Positions 40,477-49,900 of a stretch of DNA of 64,000 nt are shown here, one piece after another; positions within the stretch are counted from its first letter, which is position 1; each line of letters opens with the position of its first letter. The stretch comes from Streptomyces resistomycificus (lineage in GTDB: Bacteria; Actinomycetota; Actinomycetes; Streptomycetales; Streptomycetaceae). Location: assembly GCF_001514265.1 (NCBI RefSeq), contig NZ_KQ949002.1:62001-126000 (forward strand), written 5' to 3'. The translations under genes and the position numbers were made by a program. The notes under the pieces were generated by a model that made no database searches, had not been told where the DNA came from, and saw only the letters and a program-made list of their open reading frames with translations.

Positions 40477-41675
40477 ACGGCTCTCCCTGCGGTACGGCCG
40501 CCATCGAGGCCCCCGCGGCCCCTGCGCGGCAGATAGACCAGCGCTTCGGTCCCCACGAAGCGCAGGACGAAGGTCGTCACCAGGGCGAGGGCGGTCGCGG
40601 ACAGCACACCCATACCGAACCGGTGGACGAACAACGCGATCAGCGGGATCCGCAGCACCAGGTCGGCGTTGGCGAGCAGCGCGAACCGGCCGGCCCGGTC
40701 CCACCACCTCCGGTGCCGACGGCGGTCACGGAACAGCAGATGCTCGATGAGCAGGAAGTTCCAGGCGACGCCGAACTGGTTGGCGACGATCTCCGCCGGT
40801 ACGTAGTGCATGCCGAACACGGTCAGCGCCCACAGCCCGAGCAGGTTCGGCACGAACCCCGTCGCGCCGATCAGGCCGAAGCCGACCATCCGGGCCACCG
40901 GGGAGGCGGTACGCAGGCCCGCCAGATGGCGCAGGAACCGGAACCCCTCCTGGGCACTGGACTTGGACTCGCCGGCGAAGCGGTCCTGGAAGACGAACGG
41001 GACCTCGGTGACCCGGCGCGGACGGCTGCGGACGGCGAGTTCGAGGAGGATCTTGTAGCCGAGCGGCTGGAGCACGTCGGCGGTGACCGCGCTGCGCCGG
41101 ATGGCGAAGAAGCCGCTCATCGGGTCGCTGATGCCGTGCAGCCTGCGCGGGAAGAGGGACTTGGTCAGCCAGGTCGCCGCGCGCGAGACGGCGACCCGGT
41201 AGCTGCCCGCGAGCCCGGCGCGGCTGCCGCCCTTGATGTAGCGGGAGGCGACGACCAGGCCGGCGTTCGCCCGCTCCCCCGTGGCCACCAACTCCGGCAC
41301 CAGCGAGGGCGGATGCTGGCAGTCGCCGTCCATGACGACGATCCAGTCCGACCCGGCCGCCTTCATGCCCTCGACGACCGCGCCGCCCAGCCCGCCGACC
41401 GGCTCGTCCCGGTGCAGGACGGTCACCGGGAAGGGGCAGTCCCGCGCGGCCTCGCGGATGACCTCGGGGGTGTCGTCGGTGGAGTCGTCCACGAAGACGA
41501 CCTCACAGGGCAGCCGGGACGGCACCGACTCGGTGATCTGGTGCAGCAACTGCCGTACGTTGGCGGACTCGTTGAAGGTCGGTACGACGATGGTGACGGC
41601 GCCCGGCTCAGGTACCTCGGCAGCCCGCACGTCCGGATCGCCCAGCTCACCGGGGACGGTGTACTCGTGGGTCAT
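40473..41675 (-). CDS. GT2 dolichol-phosphate-mannose synthase-like protein fused to GtrA
   Basis: A 400-residue protein from ATG 41675. Residues ~25-245 are a GT2 domain: TIVVPTFNESANVRQLL, VVFVDDSTDDTPEVI and the DxD-like VMDGDCQHPPSLVPEL, then RYIKGGSRAG and SDPMSGFFAIRRS. Residues ~270-395 are a four-TM GtrA domain (VGFGLIGATGFVPNLLGLWAL...FGVAWNFLLIEHLLFRD...LALVTTFVLRFVGTEALVY). It should load a sugar onto polyprenyl phosphate and flip or present it, giving the lipid-linked donor for the neighbouring GT39-like enzyme. The ATG overlaps that enzyme's stop (ATGA) and its own stop overlaps the oxidase start. Confidence 0.9.
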   Translation of the reverse strand: MTHEYTVPGELGDPDVRAAEVPEPGAVTIVVPTFNESANVRQLLHQITESVPSRLPCEVVFVDDSTDDTPEVIREAARDCPFPVTVLHRDEPVGGLGGAVVEGMKAAGSDWIVVMDGDCQHPPSLVPELVATGERANAGLVVASRYIKGGSRAGLAGSYRVAVSRAATWLTKSLFPRRLHGISDPMSGFFAIRRSAVTADVLQPLGYKILLELAVRSRPRRVTEVPFVFQDRFAGESKSSAQEGFRFLRHLAGLRTASPVARMVGFGLIGATGFVPNLLGLWALTVFGMHYVPAEIVANQFGVAWNFLLIEHLLFRDRRRHRRWWDRAGRFALLANADLVLRIPLIALFVHRFGMGVLSATALALVTTFVLRFVGTEALVYLPRRGRGGLDGGRTAGRAV

Positions 41676-43321
41676 CGCGCGCCTCCGGAGGTCGCCTGGA
41701 TCTGCCGGATCTCGATCCGGTCCTCGCCGGTGCCGAAGACGGCGACCGGCTTGGAGTGCTGGATGGCCGCCTTGACGTTGGGCAGGTCGACCGCGTCACG
41801 CCGGACCGTCGGGGAGGCCACGACGTAGTCGATGTCCTTCCAGCCGCCCGGCATCGTCTTGGTGACCGCCGGGTCGAGGTCGGCCTTGTAGAACCAGATG
41901 ACGCCGAGGCCGGGCCGGTACCCCGCGTGCACCAGGTCCAGCCAGAGCGCGTCGTCCACGAGCACCCGGGTGTCCTCGGGGTTCTCCACCTCACTGCTCA
42001 GCCACTTGGAGGCGGCCTTGTAGGGGGCGTTGGCGTCGAGGGTGACGGCGGTGCGGTCGCCGTCGTACCACTTCGGTACGACGTAGGCGCCGGCGGCGAT
42101 CGCGAGGACCGCCGCGAGGGCGTACCGCCCGCCGGTGAGGAAGCGTTTCTCCCCCTCGGTCCGCCACCTGCGCAGCACGCCGTGGGCGACCGAGGCGGTG
42201 CCTCCGGCCAGCACCAGGGCGAGGAACGGCAGCGCCTGGATGACGTACATGGCGGGCAGGTAGCCGTTGGGGCGCAGGGCCAGCGCGGCGAGGATCGCCA
42301 CCGTCAGGGCCGGTCCGGCCAGTGCGCGGGCGGTGACCGACCAGCGCCAGGTGGCCAGCAGCAGGAGAGCGCCGGCGAGGCCGCCGAGGGGCAGGACCCG
42401 GTCGTAGTAGAGCCACGACTGGAAGACGCCCCAGGAGCCGGAGCCCTGGTCGAGGATGAAGCCCGAACCCGGCCTGGTCATCTGGTACTTGACGCCGTCC
42501 CACAGGGAGACGTGCCCGCCGCCGGGCAGCAGCTCGCCCTTGAGCAGGGCGAAGAGGGGGTAGGAGAAGCCGATCAGCGCACAGGCCGTGATGGCGCCGG
42601 TGACCGCGAACTTACGGGTGTCGCGGTGGCTGTGGCGCCAGAGGGTGACCAGGAGCGCGGGCAGGATGACGAGCATCGTCTCCTTGGTCAGGACCGCCGT
42701 GGCGGCCGCGATGCCCGCCCCGAAGTGGTGCCAGAGGTGGCGGCTCGGGGAGGCGGCGAGGGTGAACGCCAGAAGCGTCCACATCACCGCGAGGTTGTCG
42801 AGGAAGATCTCCCGCTGGAGGACGACCGACAGGGGCGAGAGCCCGAAGAGGACCATGCCGAGCCCGGCGGCCCAGCGGGGCAGGGCGAGCCGGCGGCCCA
42901 GGACGTAGACCAGCACGGCGCTGGTGCCGCTGACCACCAGCATGATCCCGCGCATCGAGCCGACGGTCATCGACTCGGGGCTGATCAGCGAGGGTATCCA
43001 GGTCAGCAGCGCTATCTGGATCCAGCCGAAGGGCGGGTGGTCGTACCAGTAGGTGTAGTGGGCGAGGCCCTTGCCCTCCTGGACCGCCCAGGCCTGCGCG
43101 AGGTAGGTGCCCTCGTCGTCGCTGAGGGTGGGGTAGTCGGCGATGTTCCAGCCCTGCACGACCAGGATCGCCACGAGCAGCAGACCGCACAGCAGCAGGT
43201 CGGGGCGGGAGGACCGCAGCCGTCTCGGCGGGGTCGTTCGGCCGGCCGAACCGGGATCAGGCGCAGGCTTCCGCTGCGCGGGGACCGTGGGAGTGGTCAC
43301 CGCGGGGAGGGTGGAGGTCAC
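41672..43321 (-). CDS. GT39/ArnT-like polyprenyl-phosphate sugar transferase
   Basis: A 549-residue protein from GTG 43321, which overlaps the GT2 stop (GTGA). After a cytoplasmic Pro/Arg-rich tail there are about 10 TM segments. The catalytic extracytoplasmic loop 1 carries the acidic motif YPTLSDDEGTYLAQAWAV, followed by GLAHYTYWYDHPPFGWIQIAL, typical of PMT/ArnT enzymes that use polyprenyl-phosphate sugars. The C-terminal ~130 residues form a soluble external domain (TLDANAPYKAASKWLSSEV...RVLVDDALWLDLVHAGYRPG). It probably adds side sugars, or glycosylates a protein, outside the membrane. It is coupled on both sides. Confidence 0.87.
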   Translation of the reverse strand: MTSTLPAVTTPTVPAQRKPAPDPGSAGRTTPPRRLRSSRPDLLLCGLLLVAILVVQGWNIADYPTLSDDEGTYLAQAWAVQEGKGLAHYTYWYDHPPFGWIQIALLTWIPSLISPESMTVGSMRGIMLVVSGTSAVLVYVLGRRLALPRWAAGLGMVLFGLSPLSVVLQREIFLDNLAVMWTLLAFTLAASPSRHLWHHFGAGIAAATAVLTKETMLVILPALLVTLWRHSHRDTRKFAVTGAITACALIGFSYPLFALLKGELLPGGGHVSLWDGVKYQMTRPGSGFILDQGSGSWGVFQSWLYYDRVLPLGGLAGALLLLATWRWSVTARALAGPALTVAILAALALRPNGYLPAMYVIQALPFLALVLAGGTASVAHGVLRRWRTEGEKRFLTGGRYALAAVLAIAAGAYVVPKWYDGDRTAVTLDANAPYKAASKWLSSEVENPEDTRVLVDDALWLDLVHAGYRPGLGVIWFYKADLDPAVTKTMPGGWKDIDYVVASPTVRRDAVDLPNVKAAIQHSKPVAVFGTGEDRIEIRQIQATSGGAR

Positions 43322-44586
43322 GCGGGGACGTCCTCTCGGGTCGCTTCGGCCGTGTTGAGATGCGCGCCGACATGAGTGGTCAGCTCCCAGTCGTTGCGGC
43401 CGCGCTGCTCGCGCCAGACGGCGCGGACGGCGGCTCCGGCAAGGAGGACCTGGTAGAAGGGGCCGCCCACGACGAGCTTGACGTAGTGGACGAACCGGAC
43501 ACGGAGCCCGTACTGCCTGCCGAAGTCGTGCAGTCCGACGAGCTCGAAGACGAAGGTGACCAGGGCGGTCACGGCCGGGAGGAACGTGATGAACGCGATG
43601 CCCACGGGCACGTCCATGAAGAGCGCGATGGCCACGTTCAGCGGGATGACGAGGCCGGTGAAGGCCTGCATGAACGGCGTCATGAGGGTGTAGCGGGCCA
43701 GCAACCGCTGCCCGAATCCGGGCAGTTGCTTCCAGTCCTTCTTCCGGTACACCTGGAGGAAGCCCTGGTTCCAGCGGGTGCGCTGCTTCAGCAGCGACAT
43801 CAGCGAACCGGGGGTCTCCTCCTTGGTCACCATGTCGGAGTCGTAGGCGACGACGACCTTCTTGCCGACGCTGGACAGGCGCACGCCCAGGTCGCAGTCC
43901 TCGGCCAGGCACTCCGGGTCCCAGCCGTCGGCCTCCCGCAGCACGTCCGTCCTGACGAAGACGGTGTTGCCGCCAAGCGGGATGAACCCTTTCTGCGCAT
44001 GCAGGTGCAGCCGGGAGCGGAACCAGAAGAAGTACTCCAGGCAGTTGCGCAGGCTGTACCAGCTGGAGTGGAAGTTGATCAGCTGGACGCCGCCCTGGAC
44101 GACGTCCGCGCCGGTCGTGCGGAAGGCGTGGTCGACATGCGCGAGCAGTTCCGGGTGGACCTGGTCCTCGGCGTCGAAGACCCCCACGACATCGCCTCGG
44201 CAGTGCGGCAGTGCCGTGTTCATCGCCTTCGGCTTGTTCTTCTTCTCGTGCGTGTCGACGACGACCCGGACGCGTGGATCGCGTTCCGCGGCGTCGCAGG
44301 CGACGGCCGTGGTCTCCGGGTCGTCATGGCCGACGATCACGATGATCTCGAAGTCGGTGTGACTCGACTCCAGCAGCCGCTGGATGGTGTGGTCGAGCAC
44401 GGCCTGCTCGTGCCGTGCCGGAAGCAGCAGCGAGAAGGAGAGACTCTCGCCGCCGTCCGGTCTGTGGAAGCGGGTGGAGGCGAGCACTTCGGGCGTACGC
44501 CACGCGTGCATCTGCCACCACAAGGTGAACGCGGCCATCCAGAACAAGGCAAGCGAGATGGCAGCGATGAAGACGGACGTCAGCAA
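43318..44586 (-). CDS. Processive family 2 glycosyltransferase (CslA/NodC-like)
   Basis: A 422-residue protein. TTG 44586 has GGGGGGATC 5-9 nt upstream. An N-terminal TM segment precedes the catalytic domain: SLLLPARHEQAVLDHTI, VDTHEKKNKPKAMNTAL, VVGVFDAEDQVHP (the D-x-D), CLAEDCDLGVRLS, and the processivity motif LLKQRTRWNQGFLQV (QxxRW). Two or three C-terminal TM helices complete the channel. This is the layout of cellulose, chitin and NodC-type synthases. It heads the four-gene coupled operon ending in the copper radical oxidase, similar to the cslA-glxA pair of Streptomyces tip growth, though the partners GT39 and GtrA differ. Confidence 0.9.
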   Translation of the reverse strand: MLTSVFIAAISLALFWMAAFTLWWQMHAWRTPEVLASTRFHRPDGGESLSFSLLLPARHEQAVLDHTIQRLLESSHTDFEIIVIVGHDDPETTAVACDAAERDPRVRVVVDTHEKKNKPKAMNTALPHCRGDVVGVFDAEDQVHPELLAHVDHAFRTTGADVVQGGVQLINFHSSWYSLRNCLEYFFWFRSRLHLHAQKGFIPLGGNTVFVRTDVLREADGWDPECLAEDCDLGVRLSSVGKKVVVAYDSDMVTKEETPGSLMSLLKQRTRWNQGFLQVYRKKDWKQLPGFGQRLLARYTLMTPFMQAFTGLVIPLNVAIALFMDVPVGIAFITFLPAVTALVTFVFELVGLHDFGRQYGLRVRFVHYVKLVVGGPFYQVLLAGAAVRAVWREQRGRNDWELTTHVGAHLNTAEATREDVPA

Positions 44587-44783
44587 CAGATCCCCCCAGA
44601 TCCCAAACCCCCTGTCGCGACGGCCCCTCCCGTCGCGCCACTGTGCAGAGATTAGGGGGGAACTGTGAAGCGCGGGAGCTGTTCCGATAAATAGCGTGTT
44701 TCGGAACGGCGAGGCGGGTAGCGGGAGTTATCCGAACACCTGGCCCATTTGGGCAGACTGAACGAACCCTTCCGTTCCGCCTC

Positions 44784-46817
44784 TCAGTCGGTCAGGGCCG
44801 AGCGCAAACGCTCCGGATCGGTCGTCGGGGCGTCGCAAGTGAAGTTACGGCAGACAAACGCGGTCGGTTCACCGTCGACGAGCGGCCGGCCGGCGAGCAG
44901 CGGGAACTCCTCACTGTCCGGAGTGCCGACCGCGACGACCGCTCCCGGGGCGGTGCCCAGAAGTGCCGTACGGTGCAGGGCCCTTGTACCTTCGTCGGTC
45001 AGTCCCGGCCCCACGACCGCCACCTCGCGCGGCCCGTCCAGCAGCGCCTCGGCGACCGCGAGCCCCCAGCCGACGAAACGGGGCACGCGCGGGCCGAGGG
45101 CCTTGACGACACCGAGCGCCTTCTCGGCGGCGGTGCGATGGGCTTCGGCGCCGGTCTGGGCCGCATAGCTCAACAGGGCACCGGCGGCGGCGGTCCAGCC
45201 GGACGGCGTGGCGTTGTCGGTGGGGTCCTGCGGCCGGCGGATCAGCTTCTCGGCGTCCAGTGCCGTGTCGAACAGGGCGCCCGACTCCGGGTCGGCGAAC
45301 CGGGTCAGCACATGGTCGAGGAGGAACCCGGCGAACTCGAGCCACACGCCCTCACCGGTCACGGAGGCCAGCGCCAGGAAGCCCTCCGCCACGTCGGCGT
45401 AGTCCTCCAGCACCCCGGCGTTCGCGCCGGCCTGCCCGTCCTTGCTGGTACGGGCGAGACGGGCATGCTCGTCCAGATGCAGCCGCACGAGGAGGTCGGC
45501 GGCACCGAGCGCGGCCTCGACCAGGTCCGGGCGGTCGAAATAGGCGCCGGTCTCGGCGAGCGCGGCGATCGCGAGTCCGTTCCAGGCGGCGACGACCTTG
45601 TCGTCACGGCCGGGCGCGGGGCGGCCGCTCCGCGCCCGAAGCAGCCGCTCGCGGACGGAGGCGACACGGTCGGCGTCGAAGTCCTGCTCCTGTTGCGGGA
45701 GTTGGAGAACGGACAAGCCCTCCTCGAAGGTGCCCTCCTCGGTGACACCGAAGTACCGCACGGCGAGCTCGGCGTCCTCGTCGCCGAGCACCTCCCTCAG
45801 CTGGGCGGGCGTCCAGACGTAGTAGGCGCCCTCGACGTGCTTACCCGTGCCGTCGTCGCTGTCGGCGTCGAGCGCGGAGGAGAACCCGCCCTCGTTCGTC
45901 CGCAGTTCCCGCACCATGAAGTCGGCGGTCTCCAGCGCCACCCGGCGAGCGAGCTCGGAACCGGTCGACCGCCACAGGTGCGCGTAGACACGGCAGAGCA
46001 GGGCGTTGTCGTACAGCATCTTCTCGAAGTGCGGCACGACCCAGTCACGGTCCACGGAGTACCGCGCGAACCCGCCCCCGAGCTGGTCGTAGATCCCCCC
46101 GCGCGCCATCCGCTCACAGGTGTCCCGGGCCATCTGCAGGGCACCCTCGGCGCCGGTGCGCGCGTGGTGCCGCAGCAGGAACTCGACCACCATGGACGGC
46201 GGGAACTTGGGCGCCCCGCCGAACCCGCCGCGCTGCGGGTCGTACTCCCGGGTGAGCCCGAGCAGCGCCGCGGCCAGCTGCTCCTCGCCGGGCGCCCGGC
46301 TGTCACCGTAGGAGATCTCCCGCCCGGCGAGATCCCGCACGATCTTCCCGGCGACCTCGGCGACCTCGTCCCGCCGGTCGGCCCAGGCGCTGTGCACCCC
46401 CTCCAGCACCTGCTGGAACGAGGGCATGCCGTGCCGCGGGGCGGGCGGGAAGTAGGTACCGAAGTAGAAGGGCTCGGCGTCCGGCGTCAGGAACACGGTC
46501 ATGGGCCAGCCACCCTGCCCGGTGGCGGCCTGGACGGCCTCCATGTAGACGGCGTCCACGTCGGGGCGTTCCTCGCGGTCGACCTTGACGCTGACGAAGT
46601 GGGCGTTGAGCTGGTCGGCGGTCTCCTGGTCCTCGAAGGACTCGTGCGCCATGACGTGACACCAGTGACAGCTGCTGTAACCGACGCTGAGCAGCACGGG
46701 TACGTTCCGCTTCCGCGCCTCCTCAAAGGCCTCGGCCGACCACGGCCACCAGTCGACGGGGTTGTCGGCGTGCTGAAGAAGGTATGGGGACGTCTCGTGC
46801 GCCAGTCGGTTCGGCAT
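44784..46817 (-). CDS. DUF255 thioredoxin-like protein (YyaL/SPATA20 family)
   Basis: A 677-residue protein. ATG 46817 was chosen because CAGGAT sits 7 nt upstream, compatible with a leaderless start; ATG 46826 is alternative. Residues ~1-165 form a thioredoxin-like fold with NPVDWWPW and the redox motif SVGYSSCHWCHVMAHESFED (CxxC), then KVDREERPDVD and GGWPMTVFLTPD. The remaining ~500 residues form an alpha/alpha toroid resembling N-acylglucosamine epimerase/glycoside enzymes (GGFGGAPKFPPSM, GGIYDQLGGGFARYSVDRDWVVPHFEKMLYDNALL). Family members are widespread but their reaction is not firmly known. It is divergent from the ATPase operon. Confidence 0.9.
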   Translation of the reverse strand: MPNRLAHETSPYLLQHADNPVDWWPWSAEAFEEARKRNVPVLLSVGYSSCHWCHVMAHESFEDQETADQLNAHFVSVKVDREERPDVDAVYMEAVQAATGQGGWPMTVFLTPDAEPFYFGTYFPPAPRHGMPSFQQVLEGVHSAWADRRDEVAEVAGKIVRDLAGREISYGDSRAPGEEQLAAALLGLTREYDPQRGGFGGAPKFPPSMVVEFLLRHHARTGAEGALQMARDTCERMARGGIYDQLGGGFARYSVDRDWVVPHFEKMLYDNALLCRVYAHLWRSTGSELARRVALETADFMVRELRTNEGGFSSALDADSDDGTGKHVEGAYYVWTPAQLREVLGDEDAELAVRYFGVTEEGTFEEGLSVLQLPQQEQDFDADRVASVRERLLRARSGRPAPGRDDKVVAAWNGLAIAALAETGAYFDRPDLVEAALGAADLLVRLHLDEHARLARTSKDGQAGANAGVLEDYADVAEGFLALASVTGEGVWLEFAGFLLDHVLTRFADPESGALFDTALDAEKLIRRPQDPTDNATPSGWTAAAGALLSYAAQTGAEAHRTAAEKALGVVKALGPRVPRFVGWGLAVAEALLDGPREVAVVGPGLTDEGTRALHRTALLGTAPGAVVAVGTPDSEEFPLLAGRPLVDGEPTAFVCRNFTCDAPTTDPERLRSALTD

Positions 46818-46991
46818 GAGGTCCATCCTGCCGCAGTACCCCGCCCATCACCCGGCAGGCGTCTCCCGGACAGTCGCCTCGGACCGTGCCGTGCCCGTGC
46901 CCGTCGGGTGATCGAAGGCCGCCCGCCCCCTCGCCCCCACGCGCCGTCCGCAGCACACTTGACCAAGAAAGCCGTTGCGCCGGAGGGGGAC

Positions 46992-49900
46992 ATGACCATG
47001 CGGGCCAGTCATCGTGCGGAGGCCGAGCGGCTGTTGGTGCGGGCCGTGGAGGAAGAGGTACGGCGTTCGGGCGGGCGTACCGACGGGGGTGTGCTGCTGT
47101 CGCGGGCGCGGGCGGCGTTGGACTCGATGGCGCAGACGGCCGCCGAGGAGTACACGGCGTACACCCGCGCGCTGGACGAGGTGGCCGCCGGTCAGCTCAG
47201 CTTCGGGCAGCGGTACGCCAAGGAGGGATCCGGCACTCCGCTGCTGGTGGCGGGCGTGGCGGCGGTCGCGGCCACCGTCGCCGACCTGGCCCTGGGTACC
47301 GGCGCGGGTACGGCGCTGGGAGCCGGGGTGACCGTGGGGGTCGTGGGCGCCGCGGCGACGGTGGTGAAGGTGGCCGGTTCGCATCTGCCCGCCGCACACC
47401 ACCGCGCGGGGGCGATGGGCCAGCCGGGCGGCCCCGAGCAGCTGCGGTTGCAGTGGCTGACGGCTCTGGAGGTGCGCGGGATCCGCCCGTATCTCGACCA
47501 GCAGCGGGTACGCAACGCCTCCACCGGCCCGAAGCAGACGGGGCCGCGGCTGAAGGGCTCCGACAAGAGCGCGGCGGCCCGCGGCCGGAACGTACTGGAG
47601 CAGTCCTTCGGGCAACTCCCGGAACCGGTGGGCGCGTTCGCGGGCAGACGGCAGGAGGCGGCGCGGATCCGGCAGTGGGTGCAGGCGGCCCGGGCCAGTA
47701 CCGAGACCCGGCCGACGGTGGTCGTGCTGCACGGGGCGCCGGGCAGCGGACGTACGTCACTGGCGGTGCGCAGCGCCCACGACCTGAAGGACTACTTCCG
47801 GGGCGCGTGCGTGGTGGACCTGCGCGGCGACACCCCGAACGAGCCGCCGCTGCCGACCCGGGACGCGCTGCTGCACCTGCTGAACCGGCTCGGGGCGCCG
47901 CGCGAGCAGTTGCTGTTCCGTGAGCGTTCCTCCGCGGACCAGCAGGTCAAGCGGCTGAGCGAGTTGTACCACCAGCATCTGACGGGTCTGCCCGTCACCA
48001 TCGTCCTGGACGACGCGAAGGACCCCGAGCAGGTCCGTGCCCTCGTTCCGGAACGCTCCGACAGTCTGGTCCTGGTCACCGCCCGCGCCCCGCTCGACCT
48101 GCCCTCCGACCTCGCCGCCCGGGTGCACCAGCTGCCCGTGGAGAGCCTGGACGGGCCCGGCGCGGAGGAGCTGCTGGCGGCGGCCGCGCAGGACGGCACC
48201 GGTCCCTACGACGCCGAATCCATCGAGCGGATCGGCCGGTTGTGCGGCGGTCTGCCGCTGGCGCTGCGCATCGCCGGTTCGTCCCTGGGCCCGCGCTCGC
48301 CCCGTCAACTGGCCACGGATCTGGACGCGTACGGCCCGGTCGAACCGGCCGAGAGAGTGCTGTGGCTGCGCTACACCGACCAGACGGACACGGCCCGCCG
48401 GCTGCTGCGCCGTCTCGCCCTGGCCGGCCGGGCCTCGCTGGGAGCCGCCGCGGCCGCCGCCCTGCTGGCCACGGACGAGACGGAGGCGACCCGTCATCTC
48501 GTCGCCCTGGCCCGGGCGGGCCTGATCGACCACGTCCGCGGCAGCCGCTACCGCGTGCACGACGTGGTCCGCGCCTTCGCCCACGCCCGCCTCCTGGACG
48601 AGGAGGAGCCGACGGAGCGTACGGCCGCGCAGGAACGACTGATCGTGAACTACGCCGATCTCGCGGACTCGGTGCTGCGTCTGGTCGACGGCAACATGTC
48701 GACCCGCTCCGACCGTTTCAGTCCGCACGGCTTCCACTCCCTGGACGAGGCGCTGCGCTGGCTGGACGACGAGTCGAGCTTCATCACGGCCGCGCTGCGG
48801 CACGCGGAGGGCGTGAACCAGGCGGCCGTACTGAACCTTCTCGGCGCCCTGTGCGACTACTGCCTGCTGCGCGGCGACCTCTACCGCCTGGGCGAGATCA
48901 GCGAGCTGGCGCAGGCGGTCGACCAGGGTCTGCTGGTGCGGTCGGTGCAGTGGCGTACGGGTATCGCGGCCCGGCAGCTGGGTGAGCTGGACAAGGCGCG
49001 CACCACGCTGACCTCGGTGGTCGACCTGTACATGGAGGCCCACCACGACGCCGGCGCGGCCCGCGCCCTGTGCTCCCTCGGCATCACCCTGCACCACCAG
49101 GGCAACCTGACGGAGGCGGCGGCCAGGCTCCGGGAGGCGCTGGATCTCCAGGCGGCGCCGGACCTGGCCACGGACCGCGCCTGGACCATGCACGCGCTGG
49201 CGGCGGTCGAGCGCGACCGGGCCCGTCTCGCCGAGGCCATGGAGCTGCTGACCCAGTCCCTCCTCCTGCACCGCGCGGGCGAGTCCGTGCACGGTGAGGC
49301 GTGGGCCCACTTCCAGCTCGGCCAGCTGGGTCTGCGGATGGGGGACGTACCGCGCGCGGAGGCCGAGCTGCGCACGGCCCTCGATCTGTACGGCCGTACC
49401 CGCGACGCCCGTGGCGAGGCCTGGGCCCTGACCCAGCTGGCCCGGGCCCGGCTGGTCGCCGGCGACGCCTCGGCGGCCGTGGACGCCCTGCGGCAGGCAG
49501 CCTCGCGGCACCGCGACAACGAGGACGCCCGCGGTGAGGCCTGGACGGTGTACTACCTGGGCCAGGCGCTGGAGGAGACCGGCAACCTGGACCTCGCGGT
49601 CCGCGAGCTGGAACGCTCCCGCACGATGTTCTCCCGAATGCGCGACGTCTACGGTCTGGCCTGCGCCCGCCACCACTCGGCCCGGGTCACCCGCGACCAA
49701 CGGGCCGCACAGACCGGGTCGTTGCGCAACTCCGGTTTCGCCCGTCAGCTCCTGGTCGACGCCCGGGCCGACTTCCAGCGCATCGGGGTCGCCCACGGCG
49801 AGGCGTGGACCTGCCTGGAGCTGGCGGTGGTGGACGCGGGCAACGCCCGTACCCCGCAGGCTCTCGCCCTGTGCGACGAGGCGGTGGGGCTGTTCACCTC

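Noticed and set aside
44973..46991. Upstream extension of the first STAND gene frame (open back to 44973)
   Set aside because: The extension lies opposite the DUF255 gene and has no ribosome binding site; ATG 46992 with GGAGGGGG is a clear start.
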